A stretch of DNA of 64,000 bases from Discostella pseudostelligera. Its lineage: Eukaryota; Bacillariophyta; Thalassiosirophyceae; Thalassiosirales; Thalassiosiraceae. The stretch lies in the NCBI GenBank assembly GCA_036940085.1, contig JALLBK010000052.1, forward strand, positions 1 to 64,000, given 5' to 3'. A program made the translations under genes and the position numbers. This document shows positions 22,652 to 32,466 of this stretch, in pieces. The notes beneath the pieces were generated by a model, which saw nothing but the letters and a program-made list of their open reading frames with translations, had not been told where the DNA came from and searched no databases. Position 1 is the stretch's first letter; the number at the start of each line of letters is the position of its first letter.

Positions 22652-23581
22652 TCAGACTCCTTGCGCTCTAGACGGAAGGTCTCTTGCGTTTCTAATCAAT
22701 TCTCTCTTGCATTTTCTCACTTCGTATTCTCTACCACCGAACACCGGGACGGTGCAGCACCCCATGATTCCTGAGAAGAGAATTGTTTGCATCACCGGTG
22801 TGTAAACCAACAGCGATATGGCCAACTCTATCAAGTATCCATACATATACCGAAAATCGGCCTTTTCATTTCCAAATCCAAATGCAGGTTTGATATCTTG
22901 ATCACTTTCATCGTTCTCTCCAGACTCGTACGCTCTCACGACGACAACAAAGCTTGTCGCGGCCACGGTTAACATTACAATTGAGACGACCATGTTCCAT
23001 CCAGCTACTCGACAACATTTCTTTTTCGTGCATGGGCAAGCAATCATATACCACAAGGTCATGTCGAATAAAGTGTGCGCAGCTGCACCGACCGTCCATA
23101 ACAGAGCCATTCCTTGCGATATGTCTATTGTCAGTGCATGGTTAGAATTCAATGTTTCGACTATATCCCCGTCCAGAGAAATGGAAAATACAGAATCATT
23201 GCTCTCTCCGTCTGTTCCCCATAAATAGTACAAGTAGACTGCATTCGTAGCGCTAAGTCCAAACGCAAGCGATCCCAAGAGAATCACGAGCCTATGCTTG
23301 GCTTTGATCGGATGAAGTCGATGATGGCAGCAGATGCCGAATATTTGATGGTTGTTTCTGATGTACATACTGAGATCTTGGCAGAAGGTATTGCCAGGAA
23401 GATGATACGAGCACGCCGTTAGTCTCTTTCGGATGATATCATCCTGCGAATCATTGGCTTGTGATTCCTCGTCGAATGAAATGCTACTACATTCATCGTC
23501 GGTGCTTGATAAAGGAGAGATTGATTTGTCCATCTTAAATTTGAGGTCAAGCTCCACTGAACATGTTGTTTGCTGCACCAT
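22652..23581 (-). CDS. Four-helix membrane protein, probably diatom-restricted
   Basis: The first ATG in the frame is at 23581, giving 309 residues. A Ser/Asp-rich cytosolic head is followed by a Cys/His segment (IFGICCHHRLHPIKAKHR) at the membrane edge. Four hydrophobic spans follow: LVILLGSLAFGLSATNAVYL, a span around ALLWTVGAAAHTLFDMTLW, MVVSIVMLTVAATSFVVVV and ELAISLLVYTPVMQTILF. A basic tail (REYEVRKCKRELIRNAR) ends the protein. I recall similar diatom membrane proteins but know no function. Transporter motifs are absent. It converges with TAF5, 55 bases away. Confidence 0.7.
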   Translation of the reverse strand: MVQQTTCSVELDLKFKMDKSISPLSSTDDECSSISFDEESQANDSQDDIIRKRLTACSYHLPGNTFCQDLSMYIRNNHQIFGICCHHRLHPIKAKHRLVILLGSLAFGLSATNAVYLYYLWGTDGESNDSVFSISLDGDIVETLNSNHALTIDISQGMALLWTVGAAAHTLFDMTLWYMIACPCTKKKCCRVAGWNMVVSIVMLTVAATSFVVVVRAYESGENDESDQDIKPAFGFGNEKADFRYMYGYLIELAISLLVYTPVMQTILFSGIMGCCTVPVFGGREYEVRKCKRELIRNARDLPSRAQGV

Positions 23582-24232
23582 TTTAGATGGATAAGGTTCA
23601 GGTGGAGCGAGAGACCGACCTAAGAATGGCTCGGTTGGTTTTAGGTGCCCCTCTAGAGTCGTCGAGGACCACTCACGCTTTCGAACACCCACTAGTTCAG
23701 TAGTAGAACATAAACTAAACAATCATGATCATGGGCAACACAACATCATTCAAGTAAAGAACAATCGGATTGGATGGAGTCGGAAGCACAAGAAAATCTG
23801 CACTCTTTTTGTGATCTCTTTCTTTTCTGGTGAACAGAAAATTTGAATCTTTTTCAAAAATTTTGTTTCCCGCCATTATTTTGCAATCGAGTCGAGTCGC
23901 CGAGGTACGCTTTCCCGCCAAAACTCTCGATTCCACTTCCACGAGGAGGCAGTTATTTTGGCGGGAGGTATTTGGTGGGAAAGCGCCTTCCCCGCCAATT
24001 TTGCCATGTCTTTATGTCTCCCGCGAAAACTGATTGCTAACGAAGACAGACGCCGCCCGGCCGCCTATCAACCAATACAATGCAATATATCAACAGTAAC
24101 AAGCATCAAGCAACAAGCTACCAACGCAGGCTGACCATGACAGCCGATATTATGCAGTAGTAGTAGTAGTAGTAGTAGACAAAGCCCGCGTCGCGACCAC
24201 CCACATGAACAATTCATTTGACATTATCCGAA
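23582..24232. promoter_or_regulatory. Divergent promoter with an E2F-like cluster
   Basis: TTCCCGCC occurs at 23867-23874 and 23912-23919. GGCGGGAG lies near 23960, CCCCGCCAA near 23991 and TCCCGCGAAAA near 24018: five related words in 165 bases on both strands. A (TAG)n run is at about 24156-24178. The region separates the membrane protein gene from Dus1. Confidence 0.55.
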
Positions 24233-25456
24233 ATGAAACAGGTACTACCAAAGATGCAATTACCCTCGGGGATATTTTTGGCACCAATGGTTCGAGGATC
24301 TGAGCTCGGATTTCGGATGCTCGCTCGTCGATCCGGCAATGCAAGCTTGTGCTTTTCACCCATGCTCCGTGATCATGACGTTATATCAGTGGCTGCCAAT
24401 CCTAACAAGTTTGTAAAGAATGAATTGAAGATCGATGGTGCTGGTAGAACGAATTCTGTCGAGGAGACGGCATACCTATTGCTCCATGATACCCACCCAG
24501 CCGACACTGCCAATCTTGTGGTACAACTTTGTGGATCTCGTCCATCGACTCTCGCTCAGGCAACGACTGCAGTACTAGATATATATTCGAACAAAAATGG
24601 AAGATCTTTGCCATTTGGTTTAGATCTTAATCTAGGGTGTCCTCAGGAGTGTGCAGCGAAGGATGGATTTGGTGCCTTCTTGGTTGAAAGAAATGCCGAT
24701 GCAGCATTACATTGTGTAGCCTCGATGAGGAGATCGATTGACACTTATATCTCAGTGACCAATCATTTTACTCACACGCCTTTGCTATCTGCAAAGATTC
24801 GTCTGCTAGGTAGCGGTGTCGATGATACAGTAGATTTCGTGAAACGATTGCAATTGGCTGGAGTTGATTACGTCACAATCCATTGTCGCGTCAGAAGCGA
24901 CAAACACAATGGAAGTGCAGATTGGGACGCTGGAGGTAAAATTATAGATGCATTGTCATCATGTAATATGCCAGTTGTCTTAAATGGCGGGATTTCTAAT
25001 TTCGACTATTGCCTACGGGTCATGGAACATACAAAGTGTCATGCAGTGATGGCAGCCACCGGATATCTAAGCAATCATCGATGTTTTTATCCAAATCACA
25101 AATCTAATACGGATGTGGCATCACTAGCCGCGGAATACTTGGATTTCGCAGAAATTTATCCTCCACCGAGCTATTTGTACATCCAAAAGCATTTGCGGTG
25201 GATCTTTAGAGAAACATTGCAGCCTGAGAATAAGCCGAGTTTTGACAATTCAGATTACTCTGATTGGCGCGTCAAATTATGGAGCTTTCTTGTTCGTCCG
25301 TATTTGAGAAGTATTGAACAATTCAGATTATTTGTTGCACTCTATGTTCAGCTGAGTGGTGATGGAACAGATGATCAAGTACCTGAATCGATCCGTCATT
25401 TGATCGGCGATGTCACCTTTGGAATGGTGAAGAAGGCCGGACTTCCAGTACGGTGA
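24233..25456 (+). CDS. tRNA-dihydrouridine synthase, Dus1 type
   Basis: This FMN enzyme reduces uridine in the tRNA D-loop; Dus1 acts at U16/U17. A single exon of 407 residues; the ATG at 24233 is the first in frame, about 16 residues before the conserved FLAPMVRGSELGFR start. The flavin barrel shows DLNLGCPQECAAKDGFGAFL with the catalytic Cys, KIRLL, the substrate-contacting TIHCR followed by a Dus1-type insert, PVVLNGGI and the VMAATG phosphate loop. The GCPQ.xAK.GxxGAFL form matches eukaryotic Dus1 rather than Dus2 or Dus3. A C-terminal helical RNA-binding region follows. Nothing suggests transfer or decay. Confidence 0.9.
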   Translation: MKQVLPKMQLPSGIFLAPMVRGSELGFRMLARRSGNASLCFSPMLRDHDVISVAANPNKFVKNELKIDGAGRTNSVEETAYLLLHDTHPADTANLVVQLCGSRPSTLAQATTAVLDIYSNKNGRSLPFGLDLNLGCPQECAAKDGFGAFLVERNADAALHCVASMRRSIDTYISVTNHFTHTPLLSAKIRLLGSGVDDTVDFVKRLQLAGVDYVTIHCRVRSDKHNGSADWDAGGKIIDALSSCNMPVVLNGGISNFDYCLRVMEHTKCHAVMAATGYLSNHRCFYPNHKSNTDVASLAAEYLDFAEIYPPPSYLYIQKHLRWIFRETLQPENKPSFDNSDYSDWRVKLWSFLVRPYLRSIEQFRLFVALYVQLSGDGTDDQVPESIRHLIGDVTFGMVKKAGLPVR

Positions 25457-25538
25457 ACGGGAAGTATACCGACATCTATTGTCTCAACTGATGATGAATG
25501 CAAATAGAATCGATTATTAGAATATTATCCATTTTTCA

Positions 25539-27314
25539 TTAGCCGTATCGATACATTAGCTTGCGCTTTCTGTCTTCAATAGCTGCCAGTTCAGCGGCAG
25601 TTTTCGGTACAGACGGTGCCGACGCAGGTTTGCTATCTCGTGCATCGTCTCGCTCAACTTTCTTTGCATCTCCCCTCTCTCTATTACCCCCGCGCGACCT
25701 CCAACTTTCATCCATCTCCAAATGTTTACTTTCCATCCCGGAGCTTCCAATACTCTCCTTGAAGGATACAGGTCGAGCGGCATACGCCCTACCCTTGGCG
25801 GTAGTCTTTTCCCGCTCGCGTCGCAAGACTTCTTCCATCAATTCTTGCTCCTCACGCCGGGCATCATTGAAATTGTCCTCACGATCACGGCTTCGGCTAC
25901 GCTCGCGATGATGAAATCTCTCCCGAGAGTCGTAGCGGCTATTCCCACGATCATCATAGTGTCCACGATTACTAATACGCGAATCATTCCCTCGAGAGTC
26001 ATAACGACCATCATCTCTCGAATAGCCTCCTTCCCCAACCTTACCTCTTTCTCCTGCCCCCAAAGCACTCTTCGAGTCACTATTGCTACCAGGAAGATCA
26101 ACTTCTCCCAAACTAACAATCTCCGTATTGCCATACTCAGGGAATGTCACCTGAAACTTCGGCCTAACCAACATATCTCCAGTTTCCGAATCCCGTAATA
26201 TCACTCTGTCCACAATAGCATCATACCACGTCACCGGATTCTCATCATCTCCGTACAATGCTTGGATTCGTGCACCAGTCTTCTGAAAGTACTCCATTGC
26301 CGCGGCATTTGCCGAATGCTGCTTCGCACGCTCCTCGACCCGTTCGGCTTGCAACAGCTTCACCTTGAATTGTCGTTCCATTGCCAATGGTAGACGAGGC
26401 AAACGCGTCCCATAATACTCCAAATCATTCAATAGCATATGCACAAATTTCCCCACGGTGGTGTCAGCTTTCCCCTGACGAATTTGCACTGACTCCTCAT
26501 CATGAAGGTGAGGTTCGAACCATGACCATAGTGTTGCCGGGTCGGCAGCGTAGCGCAGATAAAGAAAACCAATGCAACGAATGTATGGAGAATCGACATG
26601 ATTTAGCATCAATGTCATTTGTTTCTCCGTGCAGCGTAGGGTGAAGAGTCGTAGGAGGAGGCAGAATGCTGTCGATGGTGATTTGTGGGCGCCTGGAATA
26701 AAACATAAATGGGCGAGAGAATTAGCATATCAAGGTTGAGAGCAGCGAAACGAAATGCAATTGACAAGGAAACAAACCAAGCAAAATCACAAACAAAAGT
26801 CCAAAGAGCGCATGTTGCTTACAAATTTAATTGCAGCCCCCTATCCCCCGTCAACCCGATCGAACCTTCACTGCAATTTCCCAGCAGTATGCATAATATT
26901 GAGAATTGAGTACTTACCTGGCAGAAAAAGGAATGCATCCGAATGGGAAAATAGGCAAGTGAGCAAAAGAATAATGACAAACAATCGAACCCACTCAGAA
27001 CCAATAAATAATATGAGACAAAACTCACCCGCAGTCCACGGCTCCATATGTTTCACCTCATAATAAATCTCATCCACCACCATATTCCAATCCATTAGTT
27101 TCTCACAACATTTTTGAAAGTAGGGACTAGCCGTAATATTCTGTAGTAGCATGGGATGGATATGAAAGGTATCATCAGGACAATGGAGGGGGATGATTCC
27201 ACGTAATGAATTGTTATGACGACCTTCTTCGATGGCGGTGGCAAAGATTTGGGTGGCACGACGTTCACGTTCTTTGAGATTGTCTTCTTGACGCCAGAGG
27301 GCACTGCGTGACAT
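25539..27314 (-). CDS. Pre-mRNA-splicing factor PRP38, PRPF38B type
   Basis: Exons are 27314-27029 and 26692-25539, phase 1, 479 residues. PRP38-family proteins belong to the spliceosomal B complex and support activation. Exon 1 holds the start of the domain (HPMLLQNITASPYFQKCC, VVDEIYYEVKHMEPW). Exon 2 continues with STAFCLLLRLFTL, HVDSPYIRCIGFLYLRY and LWSWFEPHLHDEE. The C-terminal half is Arg/Ser/Asp-rich, including RERSRSRDRED, an RS-like tail as in PRPF38B. The 336-nt intron is long for this window and contains an abutting acceptor-donor pair at 26917/26918 (separate entry). Dus1 converges with it, 82 bases away. Confidence 0.9.
26912..26930 (-). other. Abutting 3'/5' splice sites inside the PRP38 intron
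   Basis: Read on the minus strand, CTTTTTCTGCCAG is followed at once by GTAAGTAC. That is a full polypyrimidine-AG acceptor joined to a perfect donor, splitting the 336-nt intron into 111 and 225 nt. This is the layout of a recursive (zero-exon) splice site. It could also be the donor of an unannotated alternative exon. Confidence 0.5.
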
Positions 27315-28042
27315 GGTTGTTGGAATTATTGATGTAATTGGTGGTGGCGGTGGTAGCGACGGTAGGGGTCACAGTGGCAGCAAGTAATAAGTAGTAGGTG
27401 GGATGGTGGCCGGCAGAAGTGGTACCACTGCCATGGTCCATGGTGTATGGCTATGGTCTTGGGACCTCTTTCTGTTTCTATGCGGTCGGTCGACCGACTG
27501 ACAGAACCACGGACTGGCGGACGGACTGTGTGGCAATTCTCGTGCGAAACAGCGACTCTCTCTCTTGTCTCGACTCTCGACTCTCGACAGACACTCGACA
27601 CTCGACACTCGACACTCGACACTCGACACTCGACACTCGACACTCGACACTTGACACTCGACACTCGACACTCGACACTCGACACTCGACACTCGACACT
27701 TGACACTCGACACTCGACACTCGACACTCGACCATGGCGGATGGCGGCCGCGACGACAAAAATGAAAAATGCCGCGTAGTCGACAACATTACCTATGGCA
27801 GTAAAGGTGCCGACAAAAGCCCATTATTCTGACTCTCCCTCATTCTATAGGAATTATCGTTGCTGCTTACCGTGAGCGCGGAGCCCGTCGCCATTCTCAT
27901 CGTCATCGTCAACATCGGTCAACATCAATTCAAAATATTGTGCCTGAATTTTTGTCCGACACTACGAGGACAATAACAACAACATAATCCCCCCCTGAGA
28001 CGACACCAATCATCATCACCCCCTATAGAAAGCGTATCTAAG
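27315..28042. other. Divergent intergenic region with minisatellite
   Basis: It separates PRP38 from the TBC gene. It contains the heptamer array listed next and GTCGGTCGACCGAC-type palindromes near 27483. No gene is supported: the long open frames are products of the array. Confidence 0.7.
27592..27731. repeat. Heptamer minisatellite, 20 copies of CACTCGA
   Basis: Twenty 7-base units run without break. Two units (27648-27654 and 27697-27703) read CACTTGA and lie exactly 49 bases, or seven units, apart, so a seven-unit block was probably copied. A 7-base unit repeats its peptide every 21 bases in all frames, which creates false open frames on both strands. Confidence 0.95.
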
Positions 28043-29702
28043 ATGTCACAGCAACAATCTCGTGGACTTCCTGGATTTCTGCGGCGGACATTCCGAAATT
28101 CAGACTCGAATGTTAGTGCAACCAGTAATTTACCCGACGAAGATACACCCGTACCAACCGTCGATAATAATGGTGGTGATAATGCTACTGGAAAAATAAA
28201 AGCAGTAGCAGCAGCAGCAGGCTTGGATAGTGAAAAAAAATCAAGCAGCGATTATCGCATGAGTGGTACTTCTGCCTCCACTTCAAATGCAGCTACGCCA
28301 ATTACCGANAAAATCAAGCAGCGATTATCGCATGAGTGGTACTTCTGCCTCCACTTCAAATGCAGCTACGCCAATTACCGAGAGGGTTGTACTAGAATCA
28401 ACACCCACAAGTGCAAGCAGCACCGGCAGCAGGAAACACCTTCGTACCATTGCCTTCCCTCCACTACCCCACGAAATGGATGCAAATGACGAAGAGGGGG
28501 AAGGAGACACTACCACAAATAATAATTCATCCTCGGCCAAACCAGCAGCAACTGCTGCCAATTCTTCCCGACGATTATTGGACGAGAGTAATCAATCTAC
28601 TACTGCCAGTACCAACAACCCCGCACCGAAATCCTACAAGGAAATCCAATTCGATACAATCCTAGCCTCACCCATTATACCCATTCGCGACTTACGTAAA
28701 CTAGCCTGGAATGGCATACCACCCCACCACCGTCCAACCATATGGAAAATATTATTGGGATATTTACCCGCCAATACCTCCCGTCATGCCACTACACTAG
28801 TTCGTCGACGAAGAGAATATAAAGATGCAATGAAACAACATTATGATATACCCGATGATACACGTACTAATTCGGAGCAGGAGACATTACGACAGGTATT
28901 GGTCGATGTTCCCCGTACCATGCCAGAGGTGCCCCTCTTTCACAATGATCGTGTAAGACGATGTTTAAGTCGGCTACTCTACATTTGGGCTATGCGACAT
29001 CCGGCTAGCAGTTATGTCCAGGGAATTAATGATTTGGCTACACCGCTAATTGCAGTATTTATGAGTGGATACTTTGGGGGAAAAGATTGTCTCGATGGGG
29101 AAGTTATGGGGGATGTGTCTGATTTAATGTTGGAAGAGATTGAGGCCGATACCTATTGGTGTTTGACGAGTTTATTGAGTGGGATACAAGATCATTATAC
29201 CTCTGATCAGCCGGGAATACAGCGTATGGTGATGCACCTTGAGGAATTGGTGAATCGCATCGATGCCGATTTAGCGGCACACATCAAAAATACGGGAATT
29301 GAATTTATCCAATTTGCATTCAAGTGGATGAATTGCCTATTGCTACGGGAGTTTCATTTGTCGTGCGTGATGAGATTGTGGGATACGTATTTGAGTGAGG
29401 GCGATGGTGGATTTGAGGATTTTCACGTCTATGTGTGCGCGTCGTTTTTGGTCCACTTTAGTAATGAATTGCAGCAGATGGGGTTTGATGAATTATTTCA
29501 ATTCATGCAGGTACGAGACTCCTATGCTTTGCCATACATGATATTATGCATCTGACTATTCGTTGCATCGTTTTGAACCACGCAGAATATGCCCACCGAT
29601 GATTGGGGCGATAGAGAAATCGAGATTCTCTTAAGCAGCGCTTATGTCTTGAGCACTCTTTTTGGAGGCAGCGAAGCACATCTGAATGTTGTCAGACGCT
29701 GA
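28043..29702 (+). CDS. TBC-domain Rab GTPase-activating protein, TBC1D22-like
   Basis: TBC proteins stimulate Rab GTP hydrolysis. The start is ATG 28043 and a GT-AG intron spans 29511-29585. The N-terminal 190 residues are Ser/Thr/Asn-rich. The TBC domain shows LRKLAWNGIPPHHRPTIWKI, with the catalytic Arg motif IPxxxRxxxW, then YVQGINDLATPL with the YxQ Gln finger, DTYWCLTSLL, EFIQFAFKWMNCLL and LWDTYL. Exon 2 (29586-29702) supplies DDWGDREIEILL and the end. This order, with a long insert after FHNDRVRRCLSRLLYIWA, fits the TBC1D22 group. A 72-base segment duplicated around an N at 28309 breaks the frame; once collapsed the protein has 503 residues. Confidence 0.9.
28237..28381 (+). repeat. 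72-bp exact direct repeat around a single N (assembly join)
   Basis: Bases 28237-28308 and 28310-28381 are identical and flank the N at 28309. Copy length and layout equal those of the TAF5 join. The extra 73 bases put the TBC gene out of frame. Confidence 0.9.
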
Positions 29703-29802
29703 AATAGAATTGTTGTGGATAGAGAATAATCTGGCAATAGTGATAGACGTTTCCGAAATTCAGTCTGCATGGCCAGTTAGTCAAAGGGTTGCTAAGTAGT
29801 GT

Positions 29803-30639
29803 TTACCTTCTCCCGACATTGAACTTCAATGGGACCACATGGCCACCTGCCAGCGTAATCTTGGCGATATAGTCACCAAGTTGCTTAATTTTAGTGTCAC
29901 AGTCCTTTGCATTCTCTTGGGTTGATGTGGCGGCCAAGGCATCATTAACTGTTTTTTCTCCTTCGCCCTCTACATCAGCAGGAGCAATACCATCGTCCCC
30001 GGCACTAACCTCCATCTCCTTCTTCACAGGAGCATTCACTGTTCCCATCTCTATAATTAGCTGCATTAATTCCGCCTCACCTTTCTCTTCCAAGGCCACA
30101 ACTGGTTCTGTACGAATATGAATTGTTTCATGCTCTTCCAAATCAATCTTCAGCTGCTTCGATAATTTCTCTCGCAAGTTCATCGCGGTGACATGCCCCG
30201 GATGACACATCAATGGTTGATTAGGATCCACATGTCTAATAATTTTCACGGATTTATTCCTCAAATATCTGCGCAACAAGTCGGCTGCTTTCAAATCGGC
30301 ATTGTCTTCATCGCCCTCAGTCGCCGAAACCAATTTCTGCTGCGCAGCCTCCTCCTTCGCGACAATATCAGGATCGATTAAACCACATCGTTCAAAATTG
30401 CGAGGAGTGGCATAGACGGCCATCTTCTTGGGAATAAGGTAATTGCGGGCGTATCCGGCAGCGACATTGTGTACTTCCCCCGCGTAGATGCCACGCATGT
30501 GCCCCTCGGGAAGGTCTTGGGTGACGATGACCCGTACTTGATGTTTGTGGCGCAATTGCTGCTGGATAATGCCGGGAACGGATGGGAGGCCGCGATGACC
30601 ACTGCGTAGGAGACTGGAGAAGCAGATAGCGGAGGCCAT
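29803..30639 (-). CDS. Mitochondrial ribosomal protein bL9m
   Basis: A single exon of 278 residues. After a basic presequence (MASAICFSSLLRSGHRG...) comes the bL9 N-terminal domain: VRVIVTQDLPEGHMRGIYAG, EVHNVAAGYARNYLIPKKMAVYAT. The GYARNYLIPK motif is the rRNA-binding signature of the family. A charged helix and a second domain (PGHVTAMNLREKLSKQLKI, HIRTE) follow, then an acidic extension and a KITLAGGHVVPLKF strand. Bacterial L9 has about 150 residues; the extra length is typical of mitochondrial forms. The presequence suggests mitochondria rather than plastid, as no signal peptide precedes it. Confidence 0.88.
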   Translation of the reverse strand: MASAICFSSLLRSGHRGLPSVPGIIQQQLRHKHQVRVIVTQDLPEGHMRGIYAGEVHNVAAGYARNYLIPKKMAVYATPRNFERCGLIDPDIVAKEEAAQQKLVSATEGDEDNADLKAADLLRRYLRNKSVKIIRHVDPNQPLMCHPGHVTAMNLREKLSKQLKIDLEEHETIHIRTEPVVALEEKGEAELMQLIIEMGTVNAPVKKEMEVSAGDDGIAPADVEGEGEKTVNDALAATSTQENAKDCDTKIKQLGDYIAKITLAGGHVVPLKFNVGRR

Positions 30640-30813
30640 TGTCGATGTTTATGATGCTTTAGGGGGTACGTCGGCCGCACTGCTACGATGTATTGCTCGA
30701 CGACGATTGCGGACTGCGGACTTGGACGGCGGTGGCGGTGGCGGCGGACTGCGGACTACTGACAGACGATGAACCATGGCGGTGAGGGGGCGGCCCGACA
30801 GGCTCCGCCAAAA

Positions 30814-30853
<40 letters not shown>

Positions 30854-30970
30854 AAGGGACAATGACAAAACAGGTGCCCTATGGTCTCCTATTATGCGAT
30901 GCACCTCGCTCTCCGGACCGAATCGGAAAGGTGATATGGTGGCCAAGTCGTATTGCTGATCAATACCCAG
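30640..30970. other. Divergent intergenic region, bL9m and bZIP, with (ACG)13
   Basis: An ACG run lies at 30814-30852 and GGCGGTGGCGG repeats near 30728. No gene is seen. Confidence 0.6.
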
Positions 30971-31898
30971 ATGAGCCGTCAATCGCATTGTAGCTTGGAG
31001 GGCGGCGACATCGGATCAGACCACGAGGACGACGATGACGACGAGCGTCGATGCAAAAACCGCGAACGCAACAAGGAACATGCTCGTAAAACCAGAGCGA
31101 GGAAGAAGGAACAACTCGAAACACTCAGGACCAGAATGAACGAGCTCGAGGAGGACAACCAGCTTCTCAGACAAAGTATACAAGAGTGTGGCGTCGCTTC
31201 CATATTATTGGGGCTTTCGGGAACTGGTGGAAGTTCGTGTTCGGGAGAGAACGATGAGATTCTATCCAACGCCGACGCAACGACATCGTCATCTCTCGAG
31301 CCCAACGCCGAGCCTCGACTCTCTGGGGGCGGCAAACGTATGCGTTTCCTTTCTTTGGATGAAGAGGAGCCGATACCACAAATGGAGTTAAACATTAGAG
31401 GCCAGGTTACATTGGTGGGTGGATCTGGCAGAGAAGGAAAGACCCAGATTAATTGGAAGACGGGTGTGTACATCGATGAGAAGTGCAAGCTGCAGCAGCT
31501 GACGAAATCCGAGTTAGAAACTCTGAGGTAAGCCGATAGAGCCTCGATGATGCAATGGTAGTCGAATGGTTGGCATGTTTGTAGTGTATTCATTATATTA
31601 ATACCGGTGTGTCTCTGCTTTTTCATTTTTCAGACGAGAGCGGAATAGAATGCATGCCAAGATGACGAGGGACCGGAAGAGGTGCTTCATTGCCAGCCTG
31701 AAGCGTGTCATATCGAAACTAGAAGAAGATAATCAGCATCTACGTGAAACTCTGGAAAATTACCGTGCCACCGATGATCATCCACCAGATGAAGAGAAGA
31801 AAGCTGAATCGGAAGACAATCCCGAAATAGCTGCTCAGGCATTGCCGAACACTACGCAATCAACTGTTTTCAACTCAATCATGTATACTGTTGGATGA
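30971..31898 (+). CDS. Protein with two bZIP domains
   Basis: Exons are 30971-31527 and 31634-31898 (phase 2, GTAAGC/TTCAG), 273 residues. The start is the ATG at 30971; upstream the frame has only TTG. The first bZIP (about residues 20-65) has the basic region RRCKNRERNKEHARKTRARK followed by leucine heptads (LETLRTRMNELEEDNQLL). After a variable middle, the peptide GVYIDEKCKLQQLTKSELETL leads into a second basic region split by the intron, RRERNRMHAKMTRDRKR, and another zipper (LKRVISKLEEDNQHL). Both keep the Asn and Arg of the N-x7-R core: NKEHARKTR and NRMHAKMTR. The HAKMTRDRK form resembles stramenopile bZIPs. Two zippers in one chain is unusual; it is probably nuclear. Confidence 0.85.
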
Positions 31899-32466
31899 AC
31901 GTCCGATTTCACTTCGGGCAATTCTAGTGTGGCGCACTCATGAGAAAAGAGTCATCTGTTTATATTCTTCCGGCTTCTCATGCTTGCCCCTTCATCCTGC
32001 CATTCAAGTCACAGCAATTGTCGGTCAGTCTCCACACACAACCCAAGAGATTCAATCATGAGTAACAATCGACTTCTCATGCAAACGCCTTCTCGATTCC
32101 GGAACCAGAGACCACGTCTATAACTGCAACTTCCTCAATGAAGTCCAGCATTCTCTTCACGTAGGCATGCTACAAGGGTCCCGATCTTCTGCCGAATCTG
32201 CGATGAGATGATAACCTCTCTTCATTTGTATGTGTTTTTGTCAAGAAGTTCACCTCGATAGAGGTACTAACTGTGTGTTTGAGTAGAAGGACGGAAACCA
32301 GCGCTGATGAATGATTCCACATTCGTCTATGAGACCTTACTTCGCACGCGTAATTATTCCGTTGATGATCTGTACAAGTAGAATGACAATACTTTATAAT
32401 TACACTGATTAAGATTCACCTATCAACCCATACCATTCTCCTTAGCACACATAAGACCGGCTCCTC
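31899..32466. other. Convergent intergenic region, bZIP and metacaspase
   Basis: Only the two 3' flanks are expected here. I see no open frame, repeat or RNA gene. Confidence 0.6.

Noticed and set aside
24218..24232. Start of Dus1 at the TTG at 24218
   Set aside because: An ATG follows 15 bases later and still precedes the conserved domain.
27592..27731. CRISPR-like array
   Set aside because: The unit is 7 bases with no spacers, in a eukaryotic genome.
27326..27789. Open frames of TRHSTLD or SSVECRV repeats on both strands
   Set aside because: They are produced by the 7-base array, which gives the same peptide in every frame; no start context or domain.
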